A stretch of DNA of 60,710 nucleotides from Acidimicrobiaceae bacterium (GCA_027306755.1 DAHUZE010000089.1:1-60710), one strand, 5' to 3'. Positions 40,761-49,735 are shown, counted from the stretch's first letter. Notes: generated from the sequence alone by a model not told the origin. Made by a program: numbers and translations.

Positions 40761-43145
40761 ATGCCAGACCCACTGCTGGAACCGCGACCGGCGGTGGACG
40801 CGACGGGCGCTGCCGCGCTGCTGGCGGAGTGCTACGAGCTGGACGGGGCCGTGACCCCGTTGCACGGCGAGCGCGACTGCAACTTCGAGGTGGACGCCCC
40901 CTCCGGCCGCTTCGTGCTCAAGGTGCACAACTCGGCCGACGGAGCCGCTGTGGTGGACATGCAGACGCAGCTAATGGCGCATGTACGCGCCGTGGACCCG
41001 TCCTTGCCGGTGCCGCGTGTGCTGCCGACGGCCGCAGGCGCGGACATGGCCACGATCGCCGGCTCAGATGGCCGCGTGTCACGCGTGCAGCTCTTCACGT
41101 TCCTCAAAGGACATCATGCGGCGCCGTCGGAGCTCGACGAGGCCCTCTGCTACGAGTGGGGCCGGACGGCTGCCCGCCTGGGACGAGCCATGCGCGGGTT
41201 CTTCCACCCTGCGGCCGGGTACCCCATCCAGTGGGACATCCAGCGGGCCGGCCGGTTGCGGGACCGCCTGCACCTGGTGCACGGGGACGCCCGCGCCCTG
41301 GTCACCACGGTGTTGGACCGCTTCGACTCCCTCGTTGAGCCGCGCCTCGGCGCCCTCAGGGCCCAGGTCGTCCACGGCGATCTCGGCCCCGGCAATGTGC
41401 TCATCGGGACCGACTCGCATGTCTCGGGCATCACCGACTTCGGCGACGCCACCCATACCGCCCTGGTGTGCGACCTGGCCGTGGTGCTGGCCGAGCTGCT
41501 CTCGGGCCGGGAGGACCCCCTGGACCTGGCCGATCCCCTCATCGCCGGCTACACGTCGCTGTCCCCGCTCGAAGACGGGGAGGCGCAGCTCCTCGCCGAC
41601 ATGGCGGCGGCCCGGGCGGCAACCGACGTCATCGTCACGACGTGGCAACGCAGCAACCACCCGCACATCTCCGACGATCCCGATGGCTCCATGGCCCTGC
41701 TGCGAGTCCTGGACGAGATCGGGTTCGACCGCGCCAGGGCACGCCTAGCCGGGATGGCCCGCCGAGCACCGTCGCCGTCGTCGCTCCCCTACACTGCCCG
41801 CCCCTCCGGTCTCCTGGCTGCGGCACGGCCCCGGGTCCTCGGTCCCCTCGAGCTGAGCTACGACGAGCCGCTCCACCTCGTGCGGGGCGACGGCACGGCG
41901 CTGTTCGACGCCGAGGGGCGGCGTTACCTGGACGCGTACAACAACGTGCCGGTTGCGGGGCACTGCCACCCCCGGGTCACTGAAGCGATCGCCGCCCAGG
42001 CGGCCACCCTCGTGACCAACACGCGCTACCTGCATGAAGCCGGCATCAGCCTCGCAGAGCGCCTCGTCGCGCTGGCGCCGGGAGGGCTCGACCGGGTGCT
42101 CTTCGTCAACTCCGGGAGCGAGGCCAACGACCTTGCCTGGCGAATCGCCCGGTTCACCACCGGACGGCGGGGAGCGCTCGTGACCGAGTTCGCCTACCAC
42201 GGTGTGACCGAGGCCACCGCCGACCTGTCCCCCGAGGAGTGGCCCCCCGGGTTCGTGCCCGGGCGCATCGGCCTGCTGCCGGTCCCCCGCATTGCCGGTG
42301 GCCCGGGTGGCCCGGGTGGCCGCGAGGCCTGGATCAGCTCACGCACCCCGGCTGACCTCGCCGACTCCGCCCCAGCCGCTGGTGCCGCCGCCGTGGCCGC
42401 AGCTGTGGCCGCAGTCGAAACGAGCGCCCACGGCCCGGTCCCGCCGGCGGCGCTCTTCGTGGATCCGGCCTTCACCAGCGACGGCATCTTCGGTCCGGCC
42501 ACCGGCTGGATGGCCGGCGTCACGGCGGCCGTCCGAGCGGCCGGTGCAGTCGTGGTGGGAGACGAGGTCCAGGCCGGCTACGGCCGCACCGGCGATCACC
42601 TGTGGAGCATCGCCGCGTCCGGTTCGGCCCCCGACCTCATGACCCTGGGCAAGCCGATGGGGAACGGCTTCCCGGTGGCCGCCGTACTGGGCAAGGCCGA
42701 CCTCCTGGACCCCTTCATGGAGGCGACGGGCTACTTCAGCACGTTCGGCGGCAGCACCCTGGCGTGCGCCGCGGCGCTGGCCACGCTGGAAGTGGTCGAG
42801 CGGGAAGGGCTGGTAGCCCATGCGGCGGCGGTGGGCGCGTCACTGCACGGCCGCGTCCGCAAGGTGGCCGATGCCCATCTCGGCACCGGCCAGCTGCGCA
42901 GCTGGGGCCTCCTGCTCGGGCTCGACCTCGTCGGTCCCGACGGCGCGCCGGACGCCGCCCGGGCCCGTGCCGTCGTCAACCGGATGCGCGAGCTGGGTGT
43001 GCTGGTGGGGACCACCGGCCCAGCCGGCAACGTGCTCAAGGTACGCCCTCCTCTCGTGTTCGACCTGGCCGACGCCGCACTGCTGGCCGACCGGCTGGAC
43101 GAAGCGCTCGGCACCACCGGTCAGAGTCTGCCCCTTACGCCATGA
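40761..43145 (+). CDS. Fusion of small-molecule kinase and class-III PLP phospho-lyase (hydroxylysine/ethanolamine type)
   Basis: A 794-residue two-domain protein. Residues 1-340 are an APH/choline-kinase fold: VLKVHNSADG (nucleotide Lys), VVHGDLGPGNVLI (catalytic Asp) and GITDFGDATHTALVCDLAV (metal DFGD). Residues 365-790 are a class-III aminotransferase fold: NNVPVAGHCHPRV, FVNSGSEANDLAWR, VVVGDEVQAGYGRTG, and the PLP Lys in MTLGKPMGNGFPVAAV. This pairing matches the kinases and phospho-lyases for 5-hydroxylysine and phosphoethanolamine (AGPHD1 and AGXT2L families), so phosphorylation followed by elimination is the likely chemistry. ATG 40761 is chosen. Confidence 0.88.
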   Translation: MPDPLLEPRPAVDATGAAALLAECYELDGAVTPLHGERDCNFEVDAPSGRFVLKVHNSADGAAVVDMQTQLMAHVRAVDPSLPVPRVLPTAAGADMATIAGSDGRVSRVQLFTFLKGHHAAPSELDEALCYEWGRTAARLGRAMRGFFHPAAGYPIQWDIQRAGRLRDRLHLVHGDARALVTTVLDRFDSLVEPRLGALRAQVVHGDLGPGNVLIGTDSHVSGITDFGDATHTALVCDLAVVLAELLSGREDPLDLADPLIAGYTSLSPLEDGEAQLLADMAAARAATDVIVTTWQRSNHPHISDDPDGSMALLRVLDEIGFDRARARLAGMARRAPSPSSLPYTARPSGLLAAARPRVLGPLELSYDEPLHLVRGDGTALFDAEGRRYLDAYNNVPVAGHCHPRVTEAIAAQAATLVTNTRYLHEAGISLAERLVALAPGGLDRVLFVNSGSEANDLAWRIARFTTGRRGALVTEFAYHGVTEATADLSPEEWPPGFVPGRIGLLPVPRIAGGPGGPGGREAWISSRTPADLADSAPAAGAAAVAAAVAAVETSAHGPVPPAALFVDPAFTSDGIFGPATGWMAGVTAAVRAAGAVVVGDEVQAGYGRTGDHLWSIAASGSAPDLMTLGKPMGNGFPVAAVLGKADLLDPFMEATGYFSTFGGSTLACAAALATLEVVEREGLVAHAAAVGASLHGRVRKVADAHLGTGQLRSWGLLLGLDLVGPDGAPDAARARAVVNRMRELGVLVGTTGPAGNVLKVRPPLVFDLADAALLADRLDEALGTTGQSLPLTP

Positions 43146-43273
43146 CCGTCTGGTGACGTCGTGCTACGTGCGCTGCCTGAGTCGACCGGCAGAGATCCCG
43201 TGTCGATCCGAAGCGCCTGGGTAATGCAGAGATCGTGTTGGACGACCACACACCGACCACAGGAGAGGAATCC

Positions 43274-43495
43274 ATGGACGAGAACACGATGGTGGAGCGC
43301 ATTCATGCACTGGAGGTTGCCCAAGCAACCGCCGAGGCGGTCCAGTCGGGCGCACAGGCGACGCAGGCAGCGACTCAAGCAGGAATGTCCGCCACGACGG
43401 CCGCTGCCCACGCTGGAACCTGGTCGACCATGGCTGGTTCGGCGGCTGGGCTCGTTATCGGCATCTTCTTGGGCATTGCCATCGCGAATTCCTGA
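43274..43495 (+). CDS. Small Ala/Thr-rich membrane-anchored protein
   Basis: A 73-residue protein: MDENTMVERIHALEVAQATAEAVQSGAQATQAATQAG is a heptad-like Ala/Gln-rich helix, followed by a single C-terminal transmembrane segment (MAGSAAGLVIGIFLGIAIANS). AGGAGAGG lies 5 bases before ATG 43274, so it is a real gene. The function is unknown; a tail-anchored coiled coil is the best description. Confidence 0.75.
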   Translation: MDENTMVERIHALEVAQATAEAVQSGAQATQAATQAGMSATTAAAHAGTWSTMAGSAAGLVIGIFLGIAIANS

Positions 43496-43599
43496 CGGCA
43501 GCCTCCTCGCCTCTCAGACGGGGCACGCGTCCTCTCAGCGAGATCCAGGGCGCCGGAGCCGGACCAAGGACTTGCGCACTTGGTTCAACAAATCGCGCT

Positions 43600-44160
43600 T
43601 CACCCGTGGCTGTCGATGTACTCCCCGCGCAGGGCAGCCTCGTGCATGGTGCGCGTGATCCAACGTGTGCACGCGGCCGGAGGTCGCCGCCGAGCGCCAA
43701 GCCCACAGGTCCGCGGCGGACACGTCTACACGCGGACCGCACGAAGTCATAGACGGCTCGGCCGGAGGGGACGATGTCATGGAGCGTGGAGGCATCGAGG
43801 AGATCTCCGAAGGTCGTTGCCGGTCGGAGGGCGTCAAAGGTGAAGCGGCGGTCTGGGACGACCAGGAAAAGGAGCCCGCCGTCTTCGATCACCGTGGCGA
43901 CGTCGGCCAGCCATCCCACCAGATCGGGCACGTGCTCGATGGCGTGACAGGGAAGGCCCACCGGTATGGCGCCTTGGGAGCCACCGCTTCCGCGAGTGTC
44001 CGCAGTCGGTCCGCGGCTCGAAGTTGGGAGTCGACCTCCCCGATGGATTGTGGTACAACGTCGGCATAATCCCGGTAGTGCTCGCGCAGAGCGGAGGCGT
44101 CGAACACGTCCGCGTAGTAGACGTGGCACTCCTATTTGGTGGCCAGCGGCTCGTCCAGCG
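43600..44160 (-). pseudogene. Decayed SAM-dependent methyltransferase
   Basis: Read on the minus strand, pieces of one methyltransferase lie in order but in different frames. VYYADVFDASALREHYRDYADV with SLAEAV-like TLAEAVAPKAPYRW starts it, preceded by an in-frame TAG at 44134-44132. Then a frameshift leads to HAIEHVPDLVGWLADVATVIEDGGLLFLVVPDRRFTFDALRP. Then come VDVSAADLWAWRSAATSGRVHTLDHAH and, in a third frame, TMHEAALRGEYIDSHG before TGA 43602-43600. At least three frameshifts and one stop make it nonfunctional. The SAM-binding N-terminus is not recognisable. Confidence 0.8.
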
Positions 44161-44437
44161 TCGGGTGGCCGTCGGACGGCCACCACGCACTCGCCGGCGC
44201 AGGCGCACCACCTTGTCCCAGCGGGCCGGGGCGTCGAGCGACGCAGCGCCGTAATCAAAGTCGCGTCTCCGCGGGAACGTCGGCCACCGCAACTGCGGCA
44301 CGCCCGGGCAACGGCGCAAAGCCGAAGCCGCCGTTGCGTCGACCCCGATCCTCACCAACGAAGCGCGTCACAGCCTCGTGGCACGATCACGTCGGCTCGA
44401 AACAGTGAACTGGGTCCCCACCAAAAGGTGAAGACCC
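44161..44437. other. Gap between the pseudogene and tRNA-Gly
   Basis: About 280 bases, probably the eroded 5' part of the methyltransferase. No intact gene is seen. Confidence 0.5.
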
Positions 44438-44513
44438 TGGAGCGGACGACGGGACTCGAACCCGCGACCCTCACCTTGGCAAGGTGATGCTCTACCAACT
44501 GAGCCACGTCCGC
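44438..44513 (-). tRNA. tRNA-Gly (GCC anticodon)
   Basis: On the minus strand the 7-bp acceptor stem GCGGACG/CGTCCGC, the D-arm GCTC..GAGC, the anticodon stem TCACC/GGTGA with loop TTGCCAA (anticodon GCC), and the T-arm GCGGGTTCGAGTCCCGT fold into a standard 76-base tRNA. CCA is encoded at the 3' end after discriminator T. Confidence 0.97.
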
Positions 44514-44556
44514 GTGAAGGCCCTACCTTACCCCGCAGTCGGGCCGGGGTGGGTCC

Positions 44557-46068
44557 TCAGCCACCCACCACCGAGGCCGCCCGGCGCACCAGGTCCCTTA
44601 CGCAGGTCTCCAGCAACCGGGCGAAGCCGGCCACGTCGGGCACCTGGCGCGGGCACGCAGCAAGCCCCAACGAAACAGCTCCTCGATACGTCATGGCCGT
44701 GACGTTGAGGCCGACCCCGCCCACGACGGGCCCCAAGGGGTAGACGGCGGACACCTCACGGCCCGCCCACCACAGCGTGACGTCGGGCACGACCACGGTT
44801 GAGATCACCAGGTTGCACGGCGGAGGCACGCGATCAAACAGTCGGAACCGATCGATGCCCCGCATCGCCGCACGCAAGAACACCAGCGGTACGGCACGGG
44901 TGAGCCCTTCCAGCAGGTCTCCGCCGGCCCGTTCCTCCTGTTCCTTGGCCACCTGGGCAGCCTGTGCGACGGCACGGAGCCGCTCGAAGGGATCGGGCGC
45001 CTGGACCGGCAGCGGCACGAGCATCCCCGAGATGGCGTTGCCGACGTGAGCCGCGCTGCCGTCGTCCGGCACCGTGGCCGGCCCGCGGGTGGACACGGGC
45101 ACCAGGGCCACCAGCGGATCGTCCGGCGTCTCCCCCCGCTGGCCCAGCAGGCGCGTGGCGGCGTCCCCCACCGCGCACAGGATGACGTCGTTGACGGTCA
45201 AGCTGCCGCCGCATGCGGCCCGCACCTCCTCAAGGTCGGCCAGTGGAACAGTCAGCGTGGCCACCGTCCGCTCCGCCGTGACGCTACCGTTGAGGCTGGT
45301 CCTGGGAGCGCGGAACGGCGGTGGCGGCGGGGTGCGACCTTCGGCTGCGAGTCGCCGGTTCTGCTCGGCCAGCGCCACCATTGCGCCCAGGCTCCGATGG
45401 AGCGCGTCACGGGCCACGTCCGGCTGGCGGGCAACCGAGGATGCGACATATCGCAGGAGACCGGCCGCGTCCGGGGTGGGTGGGCGGACCGTCGCGCTCG
45501 GCGCGCTGGGCGGCCCCGGCGGCCCCGAGCGTGTAGCCGGCTCGGGTTCCAGGTCCAAGAAGGCGGCCATCGCAGTGGCGCCCGACACTCCGTCCAGAAC
45601 GGCGTGGTGGAGCCGGGCCACGACGGCAGCGCGCCCGCCGGCCAGGCCCTCCACCACCACCATCTCCCACAGCGGGCGGTCGGGGGGCAGTGGGCGGCCC
45701 ATGATCTCGCCCAGGAACGCCTCCAGCTCCCGGCGCCCCCCCGGTGAGGGAAGGGCCGCTCTCCGGACGTGGGCGTCGACGTCGAAGGCGGGGTCCTCCA
45801 CCCAGGCCGGGGGCAGCAGGTCCAGGGGCATCCGGACGACCCTGCGCCCGAGCCGCGGCACGAGCACCGTGCGGGCGGCGATCAGCGCCCGGATCCGTTC
45901 GAAGAAGGCCGGCCCGTCCCAGGCCGTCCCTTCCGCCGGCGGCTCCAGGACCAGGACGCCGGCAACGTAGGGTCGGCTCGTTGCCGTCTCGAGTGCCAGG
46001 AAGGCGCTGTCCAGGCCCGAGAGCGGTTCCAGCGCGCTACCGCCCGCTGTGCCCGAAACCACCGTCAC
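44557..46068 (-). CDS. Wax ester synthase/diacylglycerol acyltransferase (WS/DGAT)
   Basis: A 503-residue protein with the catalytic HHAVLDG (HHxxxDG) near residue 155, PLSGLDSAFLALET at the N-terminus, RPLPPDRPLWEMVVVEGL before the active site, SLTVNDVILCAVGDAATRLL in the second domain, and PPCNLVISTVVVPD near the end. These enzymes make triacylglycerol or wax esters from acyl-CoA. GTG 46068 overlaps the dut gene by 32 bases, suggesting coupling, an odd pairing with dUTPase. A Pro/Ser-rich linker occurs near residue 185. Confidence 0.93.
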   Translation of the reverse strand: MTVVSGTAGGSALEPLSGLDSAFLALETATSRPYVAGVLVLEPPAEGTAWDGPAFFERIRALIAARTVLVPRLGRRVVRMPLDLLPPAWVEDPAFDVDAHVRRAALPSPGGRRELEAFLGEIMGRPLPPDRPLWEMVVVEGLAGGRAAVVARLHHAVLDGVSGATAMAAFLDLEPEPATRSGPPGPPSAPSATVRPPTPDAAGLLRYVASSVARQPDVARDALHRSLGAMVALAEQNRRLAAEGRTPPPPPFRAPRTSLNGSVTAERTVATLTVPLADLEEVRAACGGSLTVNDVILCAVGDAATRLLGQRGETPDDPLVALVPVSTRGPATVPDDGSAAHVGNAISGMLVPLPVQAPDPFERLRAVAQAAQVAKEQEERAGGDLLEGLTRAVPLVFLRAAMRGIDRFRLFDRVPPPCNLVISTVVVPDVTLWWAGREVSAVYPLGPVVGGVGLNVTAMTYRGAVSLGLAACPRQVPDVAGFARLLETCVRDLVRRAASVVGG

Positions 46069-46480
46069 CGCGAGCGGTGGCCGTCAGCTCCCGCTGCTCC
46101 ACCGGCATGAAGGCGACCGGCACCACCAGCTGGATCACGAGCTGGGCGATCCGGTCCCCCCTGTGCACCTCGTAGGCCTCCGCCGGATCCGTGTTGACGA
46201 GCAGCACGGCCAGCTCTCCCCGGTAGCCGGCATCGATCAGCCCCGGGGTGTTGAGGCAGGTGACCCCGTGCCGTAGGGCCAGCCCGCTGCGGGGCAGCAC
46301 GAACCCTGCGTAGCCCGGTGGTATGGCCACAACCACGCCCGTAGGCACCAGGGCACGGCCGCCGCCGGGGGCAAGCCGGACGTCCACCCTGGCCACCAGG
46401 TCCGCCCCCGCATCGTCCGGACGTGCGTAGGAGGGCAGCGGGAGGTCCGGGTCGAGCTGGTGGACCTGCACCGTGAGCAC
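46037..46480 (-). CDS. dut: dUTP diphosphatase
   Basis: A 147-residue trimeric dUTPase with all five motifs: ARPDDAGADLVA (1), LPRSGLALRHG (2/3 region: PRSGLA), GLIDAGYRGELAVLLVN (motif 3), RGDRIAQLVIQ (4) and GDGGFGHSGR (P-loop-like motif 5). It converts dUTP to dUMP. GTG 46480 follows TACCAT by 6 bases, fitting a leaderless message. The 3' end overlaps the WS/DGAT start by 32 bases. Confidence 0.96.
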   Translation of the reverse strand: MLTVQVHQLDPDLPLPSYARPDDAGADLVARVDVRLAPGGGRALVPTGVVVAIPPGYAGFVLPRSGLALRHGVTCLNTPGLIDAGYRGELAVLLVNTDPAEAYEVHRGDRIAQLVIQLVVPVAFMPVEQRELTATARGDGGFGHSGR

Positions 46481-46486
46481 CTGGCG

Positions 46487-46492
46487 ATGGTA
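46487..46492 (-). promoter_or_regulatory. -10 element of dut (TACCAT)
   Basis: TACCAT-N6-GTG on the minus strand. Confidence 0.6.
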
Positions 46493-46665
46493 GACGGCCC
46501 GGCAGCCGCGGGGCCCGGCGAGGCCCCGGTTAGCGCACGGTTAGCGCTCGCCAGAAGTCCCGCCCGATCGATGACCGAGTGGTGGTGTCACACCCCTCGG
46601 GCACAGTCGTCCATGTGATCGCGTCCGACCGGCAGGCACTCAAGGTGGGAACCTCCCTTCTGGTC

Positions 46666-47140
46666 GTCGACGGCGTCGACGAGACCCTCACCCGCAAGGC
46701 CGAGTTCTCCCTGCGCCCTACGAGGGGACAGGCCCACGCCCTCGAGCACGGGCTCTTTCAACTGCCCCGCGATGCCTACAACGCCGCGTTGGAGCAACGC
46801 CGGGGCGCCTGGCGCTGGAACCGGGTTTCGGTGAGTGCCTTCGACCAGTTCAAACAGATCGACGACGAGCTGCGCGTGCGGCTCGTCCCGAGCTCACCCG
46901 CTTCGGCATCCAGGTAGATCCGCGGTTCTCGTTGCAGACCTGCATCGCCTGTGGGCACACCGAGCGGGCCAACCGCAACCACACCCGCTTTACCTGTGTC
47001 CGTTGCGAGCACGGCGCCCATGCCGACGTCAACGCAGCCCAGGTGCTCACCTGGCGGGGCAGAGGCGCAGAAGGCAGGTGGCAGGAGCTCGGGAGCCCTC
47101 CCAACCGGCGACCTGCGCCGAGATTGCGACGGCGCAAAGC
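46666..47140 (+). pseudogene. Remnant of IS200/IS605-type tnpB
   Basis: The N-terminal HTH segment of TnpB (TRKAEFSLRPTRGQAHALEHGLFQLPRDAYNAALEQRRGAWRWN.....FDQFKQIDDEL) is joined, with a frame change near 46880-46900, to IQVDPRFSLQTCIACGHTERANRNHTRFTCVRCEHGAHADVNAAQVL, the C-terminal zinc ribbon and last catalytic Asp. The whole central RuvC region (normally about 200 residues) is deleted. No tnpA is present. It is an inactive relic of an RNA-guided nuclease element. Confidence 0.88.
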
Positions 47141-47187
47141 GGACGCTAGGTCAGAAGTTGTGCGGCCCGGGGCCGGGTCGGCTCCTC

Positions 47188-47202
47188 ACGCGGTAGCCGC
47201 GT
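47188..47202. mobile_element. Possible right-end hairpin of the IS605 relic
   Basis: A short perfect hairpin ACGCGG-TAG-CCGCGT lies about 60 bases after the tnpB zinc ribbon, where IS605 right ends carry subterminal palindromes. The left end was not identified. Confidence 0.4.
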
Positions 47203-47240
47203 AGTCTTCGGGCTGCGCGACGTACCTTGCGGCAGACCCT

Positions 47241-47246
47241 TAGCAT
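47241..47246 (+). promoter_or_regulatory. -10 element of orn (TAGCAT)
   Basis: TAGCAT-N7-GTG; leaderless arrangement for the orn start at 47254. Confidence 0.65.
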
Positions 47247-47253
47247 CACCGAC

Positions 47254-47787
47254 GTGCTGGCCTGGATGGACCTGGAGATGACCGGTCTCGACCCCACCCG
47301 AGACGTCATCGTGGAGATCGCCACGCTGGTCACCGACGACGACCTGCGCCTGGTGGCCGAAGGCCCCGACCTTGTCGTGGCGGCGCCGCAGGCGGCGCTA
47401 GCCGCCATGGGCGACGTGGTGCGCGAGATGCACACCCGCTCCGGGCTCCTGGCGGCCATCGAAGCCTCCACCTGCAGCTTGGAGGAGGCCGGCCAGGCCA
47501 CGCTGGCCTTCCTCCAGGCGCACATGGAGCCGGGGACCGTACCGCTGGCCGGCAACTCGATCGGGGTGGACCGCCGGTTCCTGGCGCTGCAACTTCCCAA
47601 GGTCGAGCAGTTCCTCCACTACCGCTCCGTGGACGTCTCCACGGTCAAGGAGCTGGCGCGCCGGTGGCTCCCTGAGGCCGTTGCCCGTGCGCCGCACAAG
47701 CGAGGTGCGCACCGGGCGCTGGACGACATCAAAGAGAGCGTGGCCGAGCTGGCCTATTACCGGGAGGCGGTTTTCAAGGCTCCATGA
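47254..47787 (+). CDS. orn: Oligoribonuclease
   Basis: A 177-residue DEDDh exonuclease that degrades 2-5 nt RNAs and pGpG. It shows WMDLEMTGLDPTRDVIVEIATLVTDDDL (first Asp-x-Glu pair), GNSIGVDRRFLALQLPKVEQFLHYRSVDVST (second Asp), and HRALDDIKESVAEL (His and last Asp). GTG 47254 is chosen since TAGCAT lies 7 bases before it and it leads straight into the conserved start. Its stop overlaps the acyl-CoA ligase start as ATGA. Confidence 0.96.
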   Translation: MLAWMDLEMTGLDPTRDVIVEIATLVTDDDLRLVAEGPDLVVAAPQAALAAMGDVVREMHTRSGLLAAIEASTCSLEEAGQATLAFLQAHMEPGTVPLAGNSIGVDRRFLALQLPKVEQFLHYRSVDVSTVKELARRWLPEAVARAPHKRGAHRALDDIKESVAELAYYREAVFKAP

Positions 47788-49655
47788 GCGAGCTGTCCTA
47801 CGCGGACGCCGTGGCCCGCCTGACGGCACCGGGCCAGCTCTTCGAGATGGAGGAGCGGGACATCCGGGGCGTGACCCTACGGACGTGGAAGGCGGCACCC
47901 GCCTCGCTGCGCACCGTGCTCGATCTCTCGCTCGGGCACGGCGCGGCGGACTTCATCGTGTACGAGGACCGCCGGATCTCCTACGACCGGCATTACCGGC
48001 TGGCAGCCACGCTGGCGCATCGCCTGATCGACGAGGTCGGCGTGGCAAAGGGCGACCGGGTCGCCATCGCCATGCGCAACCTGCCGGAGTGGATCGTCGC
48101 CTTCTGGGCCTCTATCGCCTGCGGGGCGGTCGTCGTACCCCTCAACGCCTGGTGGACGGGGCCCGAGCTCGCCTACGGCATAGCCGACGCGGGAGCCTCG
48201 GTGGTGTTCGCCGATGCCGAACGGGCGCGCCGCCTCGGGCCGGAGCGGGCCGGGCTGCCGGGTGTGCGCACGGTGGTCCTCACCGACGACGAGGGGACCG
48301 GGGCGCCCGGCTCCGACGCAGGCGAGGGGACCGGGGCGCCGGCCTCTATGGCGGAAATGGGTGGGGGCGCCCGGACCGCCAGCAACCCGGCCACGGGCGA
48401 CCGGGCGTTCGAGGAGCTGGTCGGCCAGGTCGCGCTCGACGCTGCACCCCCGGACGTGGCCATCGACCCGGAAGACGACGCGACCATCTTCTACACGTCG
48501 GGCACCACCGGGAAGCCGAAGGGCGCGGTCGGCACCCACCGGAATGCCTGCACCAACCTGATGAACCTGTTCTTCTCCCAGACGGCCGGTCAGCTCCGCT
48601 TCGGCGCCGGTCCGGGGGACCAGGGCGACGCCCCGCAGCGCTGCTACCTCCTCAATGTCCCGCTCTTCCACGCCACGGGCTGCCATGCCGTGCTCGTGGC
48701 CAACACCGCGGCCGGCTCCAAGCTCGTGCTGCAACGCCGTTTCGACCCGGAGGAGGCGCTGGCGCTCATCGAGCGGGAGCGGGTGACCATCTTTGGGGGC
48801 GTGCCCACGGTCGTCATGCGCATCTTGGACTCGCCGGACCTCGGCCGCCGTAACGTCTCGTCGGTCCGGTCCATCTCGTACGGGGGCGCGCCAGCCCCGG
48901 CCAACCTGGTGCGGCGGATCCGGGAGGCCTTCGCAACCGGCCAGGCGGGGAACGGGTACGGGCTGACGGAGACGTCGGCGGCCACGGCGCTCAACGGGGG
49001 CGCGGACTACGTCTCGAGGCCCGACAGCGTGGGCCGAGCCGTGCCCGTCGCCGACGCGGCCGTCGTGCCGGAGGGGTTCACCGGGGAGGAGCCGCCGGCC
49101 CAGGTCCCGGGAGCGACCGGCGAGCTGTGGATCCGCGGCCCCCATGTGGTCCGCGGGTACTGGAACCGCCCCGAGGACACGCGCCAGGCCATCACCCGGG
49201 GCTGGCTCCACACCGGGGACGTCGCCCGCATCGACACAGAGGGCTTCATCTACATCGTCGACCGGGCGAAGGACGTGGTGATCCGCGGCGGCGAGAACGT
49301 CTACTCGGTAGAAGTGGAGGACGCGCTGTTCTCCCACGGAGCCGTGGCCGAATGCGCGGTGATCGGCGTCCCCCATCCGGTGCTGGGCGAGGAGGTGGGC
49401 GCGGTCGTCGTCCTGCGCCCGGGGTCCAAGGTTGGAGCCGACGAGCTGGCGGACCATGTGCGCGACCGGCTGGCGGCTTTCAACGTGCCCACCCGGTTCT
49501 GGTTCCGGCGAGCGCCCCTGCCGAGGAACCCGGCCGGCAAGCTCTTGAAACGCAAACTGCGGAGCGATGTGCTGGAGGGCACCCCCACCGGCGCGACCGC
49601 AGAATGGGGTGGCGACCCTTCGGCATGGGGCGCCGCGCCGGGGCCCAGCGACTGA
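47784..49655 (+). CDS. Fatty acyl-CoA synthetase (AMP-forming)
   Basis: A 623-residue ANL enzyme: IFYTSGTTGKPKGAVGTHRN (P-loop), VPLFHATGCHAVLV, SYGGAPAPANLVRRI, GNGYGLTETSAATAL, WLHTGDVARIDTEGFIYIVDRAKDVVIRGGENVYSVEVEDAL, and the catalytic Lys in PRNPAGKLLKRKLR. The pattern is that of long-chain or short-branched fatty acid ligases. A Gly-rich insert with repeated EGTGAP occurs at about residues 170-195. It is translationally coupled to orn (ATGA), an unexpected partner. Confidence 0.94.
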   Translation: MSELSYADAVARLTAPGQLFEMEERDIRGVTLRTWKAAPASLRTVLDLSLGHGAADFIVYEDRRISYDRHYRLAATLAHRLIDEVGVAKGDRVAIAMRNLPEWIVAFWASIACGAVVVPLNAWWTGPELAYGIADAGASVVFADAERARRLGPERAGLPGVRTVVLTDDEGTGAPGSDAGEGTGAPASMAEMGGGARTASNPATGDRAFEELVGQVALDAAPPDVAIDPEDDATIFYTSGTTGKPKGAVGTHRNACTNLMNLFFSQTAGQLRFGAGPGDQGDAPQRCYLLNVPLFHATGCHAVLVANTAAGSKLVLQRRFDPEEALALIERERVTIFGGVPTVVMRILDSPDLGRRNVSSVRSISYGGAPAPANLVRRIREAFATGQAGNGYGLTETSAATALNGGADYVSRPDSVGRAVPVADAAVVPEGFTGEEPPAQVPGATGELWIRGPHVVRGYWNRPEDTRQAITRGWLHTGDVARIDTEGFIYIVDRAKDVVIRGGENVYSVEVEDALFSHGAVAECAVIGVPHPVLGEEVGAVVVLRPGSKVGADELADHVRDRLAAFNVPTRFWFRRAPLPRNPAGKLLKRKLRSDVLEGTPTGATAEWGGDPSAWGAAPGPSD

Positions 49656-49701
49656 CGCGCGGCGCCCGCGGCGCCCGCGGCGAGCGTGGAGCCCGGGTGC
49701 C

Positions 49702-49730
49702 CACGGAGCCGGCGCACGGCCGGCTCCGTG
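49702..49730. terminator. Hairpin between convergent genes (1)
   Basis: CACGGAGCCGG and CCGGCTCCGTG form an 11-bp perfect stem with a 7-base loop, 46 bases after the acyl-CoA ligase stop. No T-run follows, so it may be a GC-type terminator. Confidence 0.65.
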
Positions 49731-49735
49731 CAATC

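Noticed and set aside
46579-47204. Two independent small genes in the tnpB region
   Set aside because: Together they are the two ends of one TnpB protein with a central deletion and frame change, so a pseudogene is the better reading.
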